This document shows positions 25,478 through 34,788 of a stretch of DNA of 64,000 bases, in pieces. The stretch lies in assembly GCF_947493125.1 (NCBI RefSeq), contig NZ_CANLQB010000001.1:682001-746000 (forward strand), written 5' to 3'. Source of the stretch: an uncultured Roseobacter sp. (lineage in GTDB: Bacteria > Pseudomonadota > Alphaproteobacteria > Rhodobacterales > Rhodobacteraceae). The notes under the pieces were generated by a model. It saw only the letters and a list, made by a program, of their open reading frames with translations, made no database searches and was not told the DNA's origin. Numbering within the stretch: position 1 is the first letter of the stretch; every line of letters starts with the position of its first letter. Position numbers and translations under genes: made by a program.

Positions 25478-27178
25478 ATGATCTCGCGCAGGGACTTTCT
25501 GCAGGTAGGCATGGCGGCCTCCGCTCTGGTGGGGGCGTCGGGGGTCGGCGGTTGGGCACGCCTCGCTGCCCAGCAGGCGCTGACGCAGGAGCAGTTGCTG
25601 GAGTTCGAGACCTTCGGGAATGTGTCGCTGATCCACATCACGGACATTCATGCGCAGCTGAAACCGATCTATTTCCGCGAGCCGTCGGTGAATATCGGGG
25701 TGGGCGGCAACAAGGGGGCGGTGCCGCATGTGACCGGCGCCGAATTCCGCAGGCTCTATGGAATCGACGATGGCAGCCCCAGCCACTACGCGCTGAGTTC
25801 CGGTGACTTCTCCGCCCTGGCGCAGGCCTATGGCCGTGTGGGCGGGCTCGACCGTGTCGCGACTATCGTGAAGGCGATCCGCGCGGACAGGCCCGATGCG
25901 CTGCTGCTCGATGGTGGCGACACTTGGCATGGCTCCTACACCTGTCTGAAGACCGAAGGTCAGGACATGGTCAATGTCATGAACGCGTTGCAACCCGACG
26001 CGATGACCTTCCACTGGGAGTTCACGCTGGGATCGGACCGGGTGGCCGAGCTGGTGCAGGGGCTGCAGTTCGCCGCTCTGGGCCAGAACATCTTCGATGC
26101 CGAGTGGGATGAGCCCACCGATCTCTTCCCGCCTTACAAGATGTTCGAGCGTGGCGGCACCAAGATCGCCGTGATCGGTCAGGCCTTTCCTTACATGCCC
26201 ATCGCCAACCCAGGCTGGATGTTCCCCGAATACGCCTTCGGGATCCGGGACGAGAACATGCAGAGCATGGTGGATGAGGTTCGGGCGGCGGGCGCGGACT
26301 GCGTTGTCGTGTTGAGCCACAACGGCTTCGACGTGGACAAGAAGATGGCGACGGTCGTGAGCGGCATCGACGTGATCCTGTCGGGTCACACCCATGATGC
26401 GCTGCCGGAACCGGTGCTGTCAGGCGAGACGCTGATCTTCCCGTCGGGGTCGAACGGCAAGTTCGTGACCCGCATTGATCTCGACATCCGCGACGGGCGC
26501 ATGATGGGCTATCGCTCGAAGCTCATTCCGGTCTTCTCCGACGTGATCGCGCCCGATGCGGAGATGGCCGCGCTGATCGCTGAGCAGCGCGCGCCGTTCG
26601 AGGCTGAGCTGGGTGAGGTGATCGGCCAGACCGAGAGCCTGCTCTATCGCCGCGGCAACTTCAACGGCACGTGGGATGACCTGATCTGCGATGCGCTGCT
26701 CAGCGAACGTGAGGCGGAGATCGCCTTGAGCCCCGGGGTGCGCTGGGGGCCGTCGCTGATCCCCGGTCAGGACATCACGCGGGAGGATATCTTCAACGTT
26801 ACCTCGATGACCTATGGCAAGGCCTATCGCACGGAGATGACCGGCGAGTTCCTGAAAGTGGTGCTGGAGGACGTGGCGGACAACATCTTCAACCCCGACC
26901 CCTACTACCAGCAAGGCGGGGACATGGTGCGCACTGGCGGGCTTGGATACCACATCGACGTAGGTCAGCCGCAGGGCAGCCGGATCAACAACATGACCTT
27001 GCTGGGGACGGGGGAGCCGATTGATCCGGCGCGCGCCTATGTGGTGGCGGGATGGGCCTCGGTGAACCCAGGGACCGAAGGGCCGCAGATCTGGGATGTG
27101 GTCGAAAGCCATATCCGCAAGATAGGCAGTGTGACGGTCAACAAGGACAATAACAGCGTCGTCGTCAGCGGCGTGTAA
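25478..27178 (+). CDS. soxB: SoxB, dimanganese sulfate thiohydrolase
   Basis: 566 residues with a Tat leader (MISRRDFLQVGMAAS). Metal motifs of the 5'-nucleotidase/metallophosphoesterase family are present: HITDIHAQ (Asp56, His58), LLLDGGDTWHGS (around 143-153), FHWEFTLG (His179) and LSGHTHDALPEP. SoxB hydrolyses sulfate from the SoxY cysteine. A weak ATTC-N8-GCAT site lies at 25438-25453, in the gap after the soxA terminator. Confidence 0.96.
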   Translation: MISRRDFLQVGMAASALVGASGVGGWARLAAQQALTQEQLLEFETFGNVSLIHITDIHAQLKPIYFREPSVNIGVGGNKGAVPHVTGAEFRRLYGIDDGSPSHYALSSGDFSALAQAYGRVGGLDRVATIVKAIRADRPDALLLDGGDTWHGSYTCLKTEGQDMVNVMNALQPDAMTFHWEFTLGSDRVAELVQGLQFAALGQNIFDAEWDEPTDLFPPYKMFERGGTKIAVIGQAFPYMPIANPGWMFPEYAFGIRDENMQSMVDEVRAAGADCVVVLSHNGFDVDKKMATVVSGIDVILSGHTHDALPEPVLSGETLIFPSGSNGKFVTRIDLDIRDGRMMGYRSKLIPVFSDVIAPDAEMAALIAEQRAPFEAELGEVIGQTESLLYRRGNFNGTWDDLICDALLSEREAEIALSPGVRWGPSLIPGQDITREDIFNVTSMTYGKAYRTEMTGEFLKVVLEDVADNIFNPDPYYQQGGDMVRTGGLGYHIDVGQPQGSRINNMTLLGTGEPIDPARAYVVAGWASVNPGTEGPQIWDVVESHIRKIGSVTVNKDNNSVVVSGV

Positions 27179-27180
27179 TC

Positions 27181-28458
27181 ATGGGAACCTCAGATATGGA
27201 TGATGCCTTCAAACCATCCCGACGGGCCTTCCTTCGCGGCTCAGCCGCCGTGGCGGCGGCCGGCCTGGCCGGTGCGGCCTACGCCAATGGCCCAGATCCG
27301 CTGATCACGGAGTTGCAGGACTGGGCCAGCTACACCGGGGTGGGCGTCGATGAGACGCCCTACGGGATGCCGATCAGCTTTGAGAGCCATGTGGTGCGCC
27401 GCAATGTGGAATGGCTGACCGCCTCGCCGATCTCGTCGATCAACTTCACGCCGATCCACGCGCTCGATGGCACGATCACACCGCAGGGCTGCGCCTTCGA
27501 GCGGCACCACTCCGGCGCCATCGAGCTCAGCAAGCCAGACTACCGGCTGATGATCAACGGGCTGGTCGATCAGCCGCTGGTCTTCACCTATGAGGATCTG
27601 GAACGTTTTCCGCGTGAGAACCATGTGTATTTCTGTGAGTGCGCGGCCAACACCGGCATGGAATGGGCCGGGGCGCAGCTGAACGGCGTGCAGTTCACTC
27701 ATGGCATGATCCACAACATGGAATACACCGGCGTGCCGCTGCGCACGCTGTTGAAAGAAGCCGGTGCGGAAGTTTCGCGTGACAAATGGGTCTATGTGGA
27801 AGGTGCGGACGCGTCGTCCAACGGGCGGTCGATCCCGATGGAAAAGGCGCTGGATGACGTGCTCGTGGCCTTCAAGGCGAATGGCGAGGCGCTGCGGATG
27901 GAGCATGGGTATCCGGTGCGGCTCGTCGTGCCAGGCTGGGAAGGCAACATGTGGGTCAAATGGCTGCGCCGCATCGAGGTGACCGACATGGCCGTGGAAA
28001 GCCGCGAGGAAACCTCGAAATACACCGACGTCTACGCGGATGGCACGGCACGAAAGTGGACCTGGGAGATGGACGCCAAATCCGTCATCACGTCGCCCAG
28101 CCCGCAGATGCCGATCACCCATGGCACGGGCCCGCTGGTCATCTCCGGGCTGGCCTGGTCCGGTCACGGCAGGATCACGCGGGTGGATGTCTCCAAGGAC
28201 GGGGGCATCACCTGGGAGACCGCGCGTCTGGGCAAGCAGGGTGACACCAAGGCGCTGACCCGCTTTTACCTCGACATGGACTGGGACGGCGCGCCGATGC
28301 TGCTGCAATCGAGGGCCATGGATGAAACCGGCTATGTGCAGCCGACCAAGGCACAGCTTCGCGAGAAGCGGGGCGAGAATTCGGTCTATCACAACAACTG
28401 TATCCAGACCTGGTACGTGAACGCAGAAGGGATCGCCGAGAATGTCGAAGTCTCCTAA
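27181..28458 (+). CDS. soxC: SoxC, molybdenum sulfane dehydrogenase subunit
   Basis: 425 residues with a Tat leader (SRRAFLRGSAAVAAAGLAG), a sulfite-oxidase-fold molybdopterin domain (VYFCECAANTGMEW carries the conserved Cys region) and a C-terminal dimerization domain. With SoxD it oxidises the outer sulfane sulfur, so this organism should fully oxidise thiosulfate without sulfur globules. ATG 27181 is 2 nt after soxB; ATG 27196 is an alternative. Confidence 0.95.
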   Translation: MGTSDMDDAFKPSRRAFLRGSAAVAAAGLAGAAYANGPDPLITELQDWASYTGVGVDETPYGMPISFESHVVRRNVEWLTASPISSINFTPIHALDGTITPQGCAFERHHSGAIELSKPDYRLMINGLVDQPLVFTYEDLERFPRENHVYFCECAANTGMEWAGAQLNGVQFTHGMIHNMEYTGVPLRTLLKEAGAEVSRDKWVYVEGADASSNGRSIPMEKALDDVLVAFKANGEALRMEHGYPVRLVVPGWEGNMWVKWLRRIEVTDMAVESREETSKYTDVYADGTARKWTWEMDAKSVITSPSPQMPITHGTGPLVISGLAWSGHGRITRVDVSKDGGITWETARLGKQGDTKALTRFYLDMDWDGAPMLLQSRAMDETGYVQPTKAQLREKRGENSVYHNNCIQTWYVNAEGIAENVEVS

Positions 28459-29752
28459 CATCCTCTGGCCCGCGCTCGGCGGCACGGCACTTGTGCTCGG
28501 GGCTGCCTTTGGCCTGATGAACCGCGATTATGCGGGCGACCGGATTGAGGCGCTTGAGACGCGGGTCGAGGCGGTCTCTGCCCAGGCGAGTTCGGCGGCG
28601 GAGCAGGCCGAGGCCGAAGCGGCGCGCGCCGCCGCGCTTGAGCAGCAGGTTGCAGAAGTCCAGGCCGCCGCCTCTGTGATGGCCAAGGGCGGGTCCGTCA
28701 CAGCACCTGCACCGCACCGGGATGGGCGCTATGGTCTTGGCCGCGCGGCCTACGCCGAAGAGATCGCCGCCTGGGACGTGGATGTCCTGCCGGATGGGCG
28801 CGGTTTGCCCGAAGGCAGCGGCGATGTCTGGACCGGAGAAGAGGTTTTCGTCGAGCAATGCGCCTCCTGCCACGGTGATTTTGCGGAAGGTGTCGACAAC
28901 TGGCCGGTGCTGGCGGGCGGGTTCGACACGCTGGCCGACAAGGACCCGGTCAAGACGGTGGGCAGCTACTGGCCGTATCTTTCGACTGTCTATGACTATG
29001 TGCACCGCTCGATGCCCTTTGGCGGCGCGGGCACGCTCTCGGCGGATGAGACCTATGCCATCGTCGCCTATATTCTCTATTCCAACGATATGGTGGAGGA
29101 TGATTTCGTGTTGAGCCGCGACACCTTCATGGATGTGGAGATGCACAATGCCGAGGGTTTTGTCGTCGATGATCGGCCCGAGTTGGAGTATGCGGAATGG
29201 CGCGCAGAGCCCTGCATGGAGAACTGCAAAGAGGAGGTCGAGATCACCATGCGGTCGGTGTTTCTGGTCGAAACGCCGCCTGAGGGTGGGTCCAACTCGG
29301 TCATGAACGAGGCGGCGGTCGACGGTTTGCCTTCGTTCACATCGGAGGGCCCGTCGTTTATTCCGGCAGCGGCGCCCACGCCCGCGGCGGCGCCCGCGCC
29401 CGTTGCCACCCCTGCCGCGGCGAGCGAAGATGACGCGATGCTGAAACAGGGGGAGAAGGTGTTCAGGAAATGTGCCGCCTGTCACGCCGTGGGTGAGGGG
29501 GCCAAGAACAAGGTGGGCCCGCAGTTGAATGGCATCATGGGGCGGACCATGGGGTCGGTCGACGGCTTCAGCTATTCGGACGGGTTTGTTGAGGCAAATG
29601 CGGCGGGCAAGGTCTGGACACCCGAGGAGATGGCGGCCTTTCTCGCCAAACCCAAGACCTATATGAAAGGCACCAAGATGGCCTTTGCCGGGCTGAGGAA
29701 AGACGAGGATCTGGCGGCCATCACCGCGTATCTGCAAAGTTTTGCGGAGTGA
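28442..29752 (+). CDS. soxD: SoxD, diheme cytochrome c subunit of SoxCD
   Basis: 436 residues overlapping soxC by 17 bases. An N-terminal membrane-like/signal segment is followed by a coiled stretch, a first heme domain (CASCHGDFAEG), a Pro/Ala linker (APTPAAAPAPVATPAA), and a second, c550-like heme domain (KCAACHAVGEGAKNKVGPQL, then YMKGTKM). It takes up the electrons released by SoxC. Confidence 0.95.
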   Translation: MSKSPNILWPALGGTALVLGAAFGLMNRDYAGDRIEALETRVEAVSAQASSAAEQAEAEAARAAALEQQVAEVQAAASVMAKGGSVTAPAPHRDGRYGLGRAAYAEEIAAWDVDVLPDGRGLPEGSGDVWTGEEVFVEQCASCHGDFAEGVDNWPVLAGGFDTLADKDPVKTVGSYWPYLSTVYDYVHRSMPFGGAGTLSADETYAIVAYILYSNDMVEDDFVLSRDTFMDVEMHNAEGFVVDDRPELEYAEWRAEPCMENCKEEVEITMRSVFLVETPPEGGSNSVMNEAAVDGLPSFTSEGPSFIPAAAPTPAAAPAPVATPAAASEDDAMLKQGEKVFRKCAACHAVGEGAKNKVGPQLNGIMGRTMGSVDGFSYSDGFVEANAAGKVWTPEEMAAFLAKPKTYMKGTKMAFAGLRKDEDLAAITAYLQSFAE

Positions 29753-30462
29753 TGGCGACCCGAGCGGCCCGATATCTTGTGTCATTGGCCTGTGCCGCGC
29801 TGATGGCGCTGCCGGTTCGGGCCGAGACGGGCGATGTTGCGGCGGGCGAAAAGGTGTTTCAGCAGTGCAAGGGCTGTCACCAGGTGGGCTCGGGCGCGAC
29901 GCACCGGATCGGCCCGCATTTGAACGGGCTGTTCGGGCGCAAGGCGGCCAGTCTCGACGACTTCGCCTATTCCAAGAGCTTTCGCCGGGCGGGTGCGGGC
30001 GGTCTTGAGTGGCATGCGGACACATTGGATGTCTTTCTTGAGAACCCCCGTTCGATGACCAGCGGGACACGGATGAGTTTTCGCGGGATCAAGGATGCTC
30101 AGGAGCGTGCGAACCTGATCGTATTCCTGCGCCAGTTCTCCGATAATCCGGCAGACATCCCGGAGGCGGATCCGACGGCCCAGGGGGCGGATCATGATCT
30201 GGATCCGGCGATCCTCGCGCTTGTCGGGGACCCGGAGTATGGCGCGTATCTGAGTGGCGAGTGCACCACCTGCCACCAGGCCGGGGGAACCGATGCGGGC
30301 ATTCCGTCGATCACGCTGTGGCCTGAGGAGCAGTTCGTCACCGCCATGCACGCCTACAAGAACAAGCAGCGCAACCATCCGGTCATGCAGATGATCGCGG
30401 GCCGTTTGGGAGATGAGGAGATCGCGGCGCTTGCAGCCTATTTCAAAGACCTCACCAACTGA
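29752..30462 (+). CDS. soxE: SoxE, diheme cytochrome c
   Basis: 236 residues from ATG 29752, which overlaps the soxD TGA. A signal peptide ends at VRA. Heme motifs are CKGCH (Cys39-His43) and CTTCH near residue 172. The first half resembles a class I cytochrome c, the second a smaller SoxE/FccA-type heme domain. It is the probable electron acceptor for SoxF. Confidence 0.9.
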   Translation: MATRAARYLVSLACAALMALPVRAETGDVAAGEKVFQQCKGCHQVGSGATHRIGPHLNGLFGRKAASLDDFAYSKSFRRAGAGGLEWHADTLDVFLENPRSMTSGTRMSFRGIKDAQERANLIVFLRQFSDNPADIPEADPTAQGADHDLDPAILALVGDPEYGAYLSGECTTCHQAGGTDAGIPSITLWPEEQFVTAMHAYKNKQRNHPVMQMIAGRLGDEEIAALAAYFKDLTN

Positions 30463-30486
30463 GGCAACCCTAGGGAGGAAAGAGGG

Positions 30487-31755
30487 ATGACATTGAACAG
30501 ACGGACGTTTCTTGGAACATCTGCCGTTGCTGCCGCGAGCCTTGCGGCGCCGATGGTCCGTGCGCAGGGCAAACCGCGCGTCGTTGTGGTGGGTGGTGGC
30601 GCCGGCGGGGCGACCGCCGCGCGCTACATTGCGAAGGACAGCAAGGGCGATATCGACGTGATGCTGATCGAGCCCACGCGGACCTATTACACATGCTTTT
30701 TCTCGAACCTCTACATTGGCGGGTTCAAGGAGATTGACGATCTGGGCCACAGCTATGGCGGTCTGGCTGCGGGCGGTGTGAATGTGGTGCATGACTGGGC
30801 CGTTGGCGTGGACCGCGACGGCAAGACCGTAGCGCTCGCAGGCGGGGCCGATGTGGCTTACGACAAGCTGATCCTGTCACCGGGGATCGATTTCGTAGAA
30901 GGGTCCGTCGAAGGGTGGGACCTGAATGCGCAAAACGCCATGCCGCACGCCTACAAGGGCGGGTCGCAGACGGAATTGCTGAAGGCGCAGCTGGCCGCGA
31001 TGCCGGAAGGCGGGATCTTCGCCATGGTGGCACCTCCGAACCCCTACCGCTGCCCCCCTGGGCCCTATGAGCGCGTGTCGATGGTGGCGCATTACCTCAA
31101 GCTCAATAATCCGACTGCCAAGATCATCGTGGCGGACCCCAAGCCGAAATTCTCCAAGATGTCGCTGTTTGAAGAAGGGTGGAACACCCATTATGCGGGC
31201 ATGGTCGACTGGATCGGAGAGGACTTTGGCGGCAATGTCGTGTCGGTCGATCCGGCGGCCATGACGGTGAGCATCGATGGCGAGGACACCAGCGTTGATG
31301 TGTGCAACGTGATCCCGGCGATGAAGGCGGGCCGGATCGCCGAAATGGCCGGTGTGACCGAGGGCAACTGGGCGCCGGTGAACGCGGCGGATATGTCGAG
31401 CAAGACTGATCCGGACGTCTATGTGCTGGGCGATGCGAGCCAACAGGGCGACATGCCGAAATCCGGCTTCTCGGCCAACAGTCAGGCCAAGGTCTGCGCC
31501 AATGCGGTGCGCGGTGCACTGACCGGCTCAAAGGTGTTCCCGGCCAAGTATTCGAACACCTGCTGGTCGCTGATCGAAACCAACGATGGCGTCAAGGTCG
31601 GGGCCACCTACGAGGCGACCGAGGAGAAGATCGCCAAGGTCGATGGCTTCATTTCGCAGACAGGCGAAAGCGCCGATGTGCGCAAAGCCACCTACGAAGA
31701 GTCGGAAGGTTGGTATGCGGGCATCACCGCTGACATGTTCGGCGTGGAGGCCTGA
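30487..31755 (+). CDS. soxF: SoxF, flavocytochrome c sulfide dehydrogenase flavoprotein
   Basis: 422 residues with a Tat leader (MTLNRRTFLGTSAVAAASLA), the FAD dinucleotide motif VVVVGGGAGGATAARYI, the redox and sulfur-binding cysteines (YYTCFFSNLY and CPPGPYERVSM), a second nucleotide region DVYVLGDASQQG and the C-terminal FCSD domain. It oxidises sulfide in the periplasm and passes electrons to SoxE, whose gene is directly upstream. Confidence 0.93.
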   Translation: MTLNRRTFLGTSAVAAASLAAPMVRAQGKPRVVVVGGGAGGATAARYIAKDSKGDIDVMLIEPTRTYYTCFFSNLYIGGFKEIDDLGHSYGGLAAGGVNVVHDWAVGVDRDGKTVALAGGADVAYDKLILSPGIDFVEGSVEGWDLNAQNAMPHAYKGGSQTELLKAQLAAMPEGGIFAMVAPPNPYRCPPGPYERVSMVAHYLKLNNPTAKIIVADPKPKFSKMSLFEEGWNTHYAGMVDWIGEDFGGNVVSVDPAAMTVSIDGEDTSVDVCNVIPAMKAGRIAEMAGVTEGNWAPVNAADMSSKTDPDVYVLGDASQQGDMPKSGFSANSQAKVCANAVRGALTGSKVFPAKYSNTCWSLIETNDGVKVGATYEATEEKIAKVDGFISQTGESADVRKATYEESEGWYAGITADMFGVEA

Positions 31756-31835
31756 GACAAGGGGCAGGGCCTTGGGGCAGCTCGAGGCCTTGTACGCGGT
31801 GATGAGTGGCCCTGCGGCCATATCGGGAGGAACAG

Positions 31836-32267
31836 ATGAAACAGACCATTTTAGCCATAGCACTCGGCGCTGGTGGGAGCGCCGCCCATGCGGAGGCCCC
31901 CATCGTCGTGCCGTTCGATGGCAGTTTCGATGACGCCAGTTTTGCGGTGGAAACGGCCATCGTCGGGCGTGGTCTGGTCATCGACTATGTCAGCCACGTG
32001 GGCGACATGCTGAACCGTACGGGCGCGGATGTTGGCAGCGAAATCAAGCTGTTCGATGCTGCAGATATCTTCATTTTCTGCTCCGCTGTCGTCTCACGGG
32101 ACGTGATGGAGGCCGACCCGATGAATATCGCGCACTGTCCTTACGGCATATTCGTCGCCGAACGCGACGGCGAGGTCATGGTCGGGTATCGAGCCTATCC
32201 TGACGGCGCCATGGCCAAGGTCGAAGACCTGTTGCAAGGCATCGTCGCGGAGGCCGTGGAGAACTAG
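31836..32267 (+). CDS. DUF302-domain periplasmic protein
   Basis: 143 residues from ATG 31836 (GGAGG 5 nt upstream) with a signal peptide (MKQTILAIALGAGGSAAHA). The pattern of a Val-rich strand, then GRGLVIDYVSH, LFDAADIFIFCSAV and GEVMVGYRAYPDG matches the DUF302 fold, whose members are often found with sulfur or heme genes. The role is unknown; the position at the end of the sox operon suggests a sulfur-related accessory. Confidence 0.78.
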   Translation: MKQTILAIALGAGGSAAHAEAPIVVPFDGSFDDASFAVETAIVGRGLVIDYVSHVGDMLNRTGADVGSEIKLFDAADIFIFCSAVVSRDVMEADPMNIAHCPYGIFVAERDGEVMVGYRAYPDGAMAKVEDLLQGIVAEAVEN

Positions 32268-32695
32268 CGGACGGCAACAGCTGTATCCGTCCGGGGCGGG
32301 ACGCGTCGCGGGGCAACGGCACCTATCGCGACTTTGCGGTGCTCGAGCCGCACGGTGGGGCACGACGGACCGCGACCGGACGCAATGGCCACGGACCGTA
32401 TGACGACCTGGTGCTCGAACGACGGTTTGAGCATTGGAGTGGCGCGCGCCCGGGTGCACGAAGGGTCGACATTGGATCGCGCCTCCGGACCATCCCAGCC
32501 ATATCGGTCTGGTGACGGTGGGGGATCCGCGCCACAGCAAGGCCCTCTTGGCGACGTGGCTGTGCAGTCGTCAGATCCCTGTTCCGCCGATCAACCAACA
32601 TGACCGTTTCGACGGGGGCGGAGCGGTTGCGCTGGACGCGTTGTGGGCATGGTACCAGCGGTCGCCGAGGCCGGTTGCGGCGCAGACGGGTTTGC
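32268..32695. other. Intergenic region without a supported gene
   Basis: About 430 bp between convergent genes. A CGGACGG/CCGTCCG hairpin (32268-32293) follows the DUF302 stop and may end that transcript, although no T-run follows. Several frames are open on both strands, but none has a ribosome site, a family motif or plausible composition. Confidence 0.6.
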
Positions 32696-33763
32696 TTAGG
32701 CGGACCGGGCCACTGGCGGGCGCGCGGCGATCCAGCGATGGGTGAGCAAGGCACCGAGCCACATGCAGGCGACGGCAACCCACGCCGTCAATGCCATGAT
32801 GGACCCACCCGCCATGCCCGCGCCCACGGCGCATCCGCCGGCCAGCATGCTGCCAAAGCCCATGAGCACGCCGCCGATCAGATATCGCTCCATCGGCGTA
32901 TCGGCCTCGAAGCGCTGGATGCGTGCCTCGCCTTTGGCAAGCGCGGTCAGCAAGGCTCCGATGAAGACGCCTGGCACGAGCCCAAGCCCGAAACTTGGGG
33001 TGACACTTGGCGTTGTTACAAGCGCCATGAGCGTGTCCGCGGATGGCCCGGTGAAGGTCACGGATTGCACTGCGGTCACCTCGAAGGACACCTGTGCAAT
33101 CGTGTAGGTGGCGGTCCAGCCGAGAAACACGGCGAAACCCACAGCTGCGGCGGCGGCGAGGTTGAAGACCGGTACGCGGTGCACCCGGCCAAAGGCCAGA
33201 CTTGCCAGAAGTGCCAGTCCTGACAGGGTTGTCACATGAGGGACATCGACGTCTAGCATCGTCGTGAGACTGCGGGCCGTCCCACCCGGCACCGTCCAAA
33301 GCAGCGCCAGAGCCTCGCGCACCGGCGCAAGCGCCCCGCTCAGCGCGGCCTGGGCGACGATGGTCACCACAAGGCCGGTGACGATCGCCCGCAGGTTTCC
33401 AGTGGCCGAAAGCACAAGCAGACGGCTGACGCAGCCCCGTGCAAGGATCATACCGACCCCGAACATCAGCCCGCCGATGATCGCGCCGGACAGGCTGCCG
33501 GTGGTGGCCAGTTGTCTGGCGCCGCTTGTGTCCAAAGCTCCTATGAGGACACTGGCTTGCACCGCCGAAAGGGCGGCGAAGAAGGCAACCAGCCAGACGG
33601 CAAGGCGCGGGCCAGGGCGGCCTTCGGCCACTTCAACGACTGCAGCACGCAGACAGAATTTCGACAGCAGAGCCGCGGCCCCGAACAGGAGCCCCACGAA
33701 AAATCCTGCGGCACAGAGGATCGCGGGATCACCGAACCGGTCTATCAGGGCGTCCATGTCCAT
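32696..33763 (-). CDS. YeeE/YedE-family sulfur transporter
   Basis: 355 residues with about ten membrane helices and the two family cysteine motifs, GMILARGCVSRLLVLSATG and GSMLAGGCAVGAGMAGG. It is a second full-length thiosulfate-transporter homologue in this locus and is clearly diverged from soxT. GGGAG lies just before ATG 33763. It follows the SoxG/SoxH-like pair on the same strand and may be co-transcribed with them. Confidence 0.86.
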   Translation of the reverse strand: MDMDALIDRFGDPAILCAAGFFVGLLFGAAALLSKFCLRAAVVEVAEGRPGPRLAVWLVAFFAALSAVQASVLIGALDTSGARQLATTGSLSGAIIGGLMFGVGMILARGCVSRLLVLSATGNLRAIVTGLVVTIVAQAALSGALAPVREALALLWTVPGGTARSLTTMLDVDVPHVTTLSGLALLASLAFGRVHRVPVFNLAAAAAVGFAVFLGWTATYTIAQVSFEVTAVQSVTFTGPSADTLMALVTTPSVTPSFGLGLVPGVFIGALLTALAKGEARIQRFEADTPMERYLIGGVLMGFGSMLAGGCAVGAGMAGGSIMALTAWVAVACMWLGALLTHRWIAARPPVARSA

Positions 33764-33843
33764 AGGCTCCCGGCATCAAGCTTCGCTGGGGGGTATGACA
33801 GGGCGGCAGAGCCCGCGCCTTGACCCAGCGCAAAGGGGCCCTC

Positions 33844-34788
33844 TCATTCAAACTCCATCTGCTCGTAGACGCGCCCGGCGTTTCGGGTCGACAGTTCCTC
33901 GAAGGTGTCGAGATGGGCATAGGGGCTTTGGTCGACGTAATATGCGTCAGCCAGATCGCCGCCCGCCTCCAGGTGCGCGCCGATCTGGCCGCGCAGGTAG
34001 ATGAGATAATCGCGGGTGTAGCGGCGCACCTGGGCCATGTCGGTCGGATGACCGTGGCCCGGTATGACGTAGGTCGCGCCGAGCGCTTCGAAGCAGCACT
34101 CCCATGTTTCGATCCAGTCGAGCACGACGGTGTCTTCGAAAATTGGCAGCATCCGTTCGTGGAACGCCATATCGCCCGCGATGACGAGGCCTTGCTCGGG
34201 CAGCCAGACCTGCGTGTCGCCGGGACCATGCGCGGGGCCGAGGTGCAGGACCTCGATGCGGAAATCGCCCATTTCGATGATCTCGATGTCTTCGAAGGTC
34301 CGGGTCGGCGGGGCGACAACTGTGCCTTCGGCCTTGTCACGATTGTAGCGCTTCATGCTTTCAAGACTGCGGTGCCCGTTCTCCTCGATCTCTCGCGCGG
34401 CATCGATGTGCGCGAGGGTCGGCACGCCTTGCTCGGCCCAGTAGGAATTGCCGAGCATCGCGTGGCCCTGACCGTTTTCGTCAATCACCAGTTTCACGGG
34501 CTCCTCGGTGATGGTCTTGATCTCGTCATGCAGCGTCTGCGCCAGGAGGTAGGCCGCCCCGCCGTTGATCACCACCACACCGTCGCCGGTGACGATAAAG
34601 CTCAGGTTGTTGTTGTGGCCGCTGTTCTCGTAGGTGGGTGGTGCCGTGGCGCCGATGGCGGACCAGACATGCGGGATCACCTCGACGGGTTTGGAGTAGA
34701 GCAGGGATCCGGGGTATTGGTCCGCAATGTCCTCGCTCGCCAAGGCGGGTACGGCGAGACACAGTACGGCTGCCGCCGCGCGCATCAT
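33844..34788 (-). CDS. SoxH-like beta-lactamase-fold protein with a degenerate zinc motif
   Basis: 314 residues with a signal peptide (MMRAAAAVLCLAVPALA). The overall layout follows metallo-beta-lactamase hydrolases: HNNNLSFIVTGDGVVVINGG, then HLGPAHGPGDTQVWLPEQGL with GDMAF, then YVIPGHGHPTD. The HxHxDH box expected after the second strand is replaced by VIDENGQGHAMLGNSYW, so three or four zinc ligands are missing while later ligands remain. Paracoccus SoxH is of similar length and role unknown. The start overlaps the upstream stop as ATGA. Confidence 0.85.
   Translation of the reverse strand: MMRAAAAVLCLAVPALASEDIADQYPGSLLYSKPVEVIPHVWSAIGATAPPTYENSGHNNNLSFIVTGDGVVVINGGAAYLLAQTLHDEIKTITEEPVKLVIDENGQGHAMLGNSYWAEQGVPTLAHIDAAREIEENGHRSLESMKRYNRDKAEGTVVAPPTRTFEDIEIIEMGDFRIEVLHLGPAHGPGDTQVWLPEQGLVIAGDMAFHERMLPIFEDTVVLDWIETWECCFEALGATYVIPGHGHPTDMAQVRRYTRDYLIYLRGQIGAHLEAGGDLADAYYVDQSPYAHLDTFEELSTRNAGRVYEQMEFE

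Noticed and set aside
27241-28485. 414-codon minus-strand frame over soxC
   Set aside because: Antisense shadow of soxC; no start context or recognised domain.
28208-30070. 620-codon minus-strand frame over soxC-soxE
   Set aside because: Shadow of three conserved sox genes; Arg/His/Pro-rich composition with no domain.
32323-32778. Open frames on both strands after the DUF302 gene
   Set aside because: Arg/Pro-rich composition, overlap with the transporter end, no ribosome site or motif.
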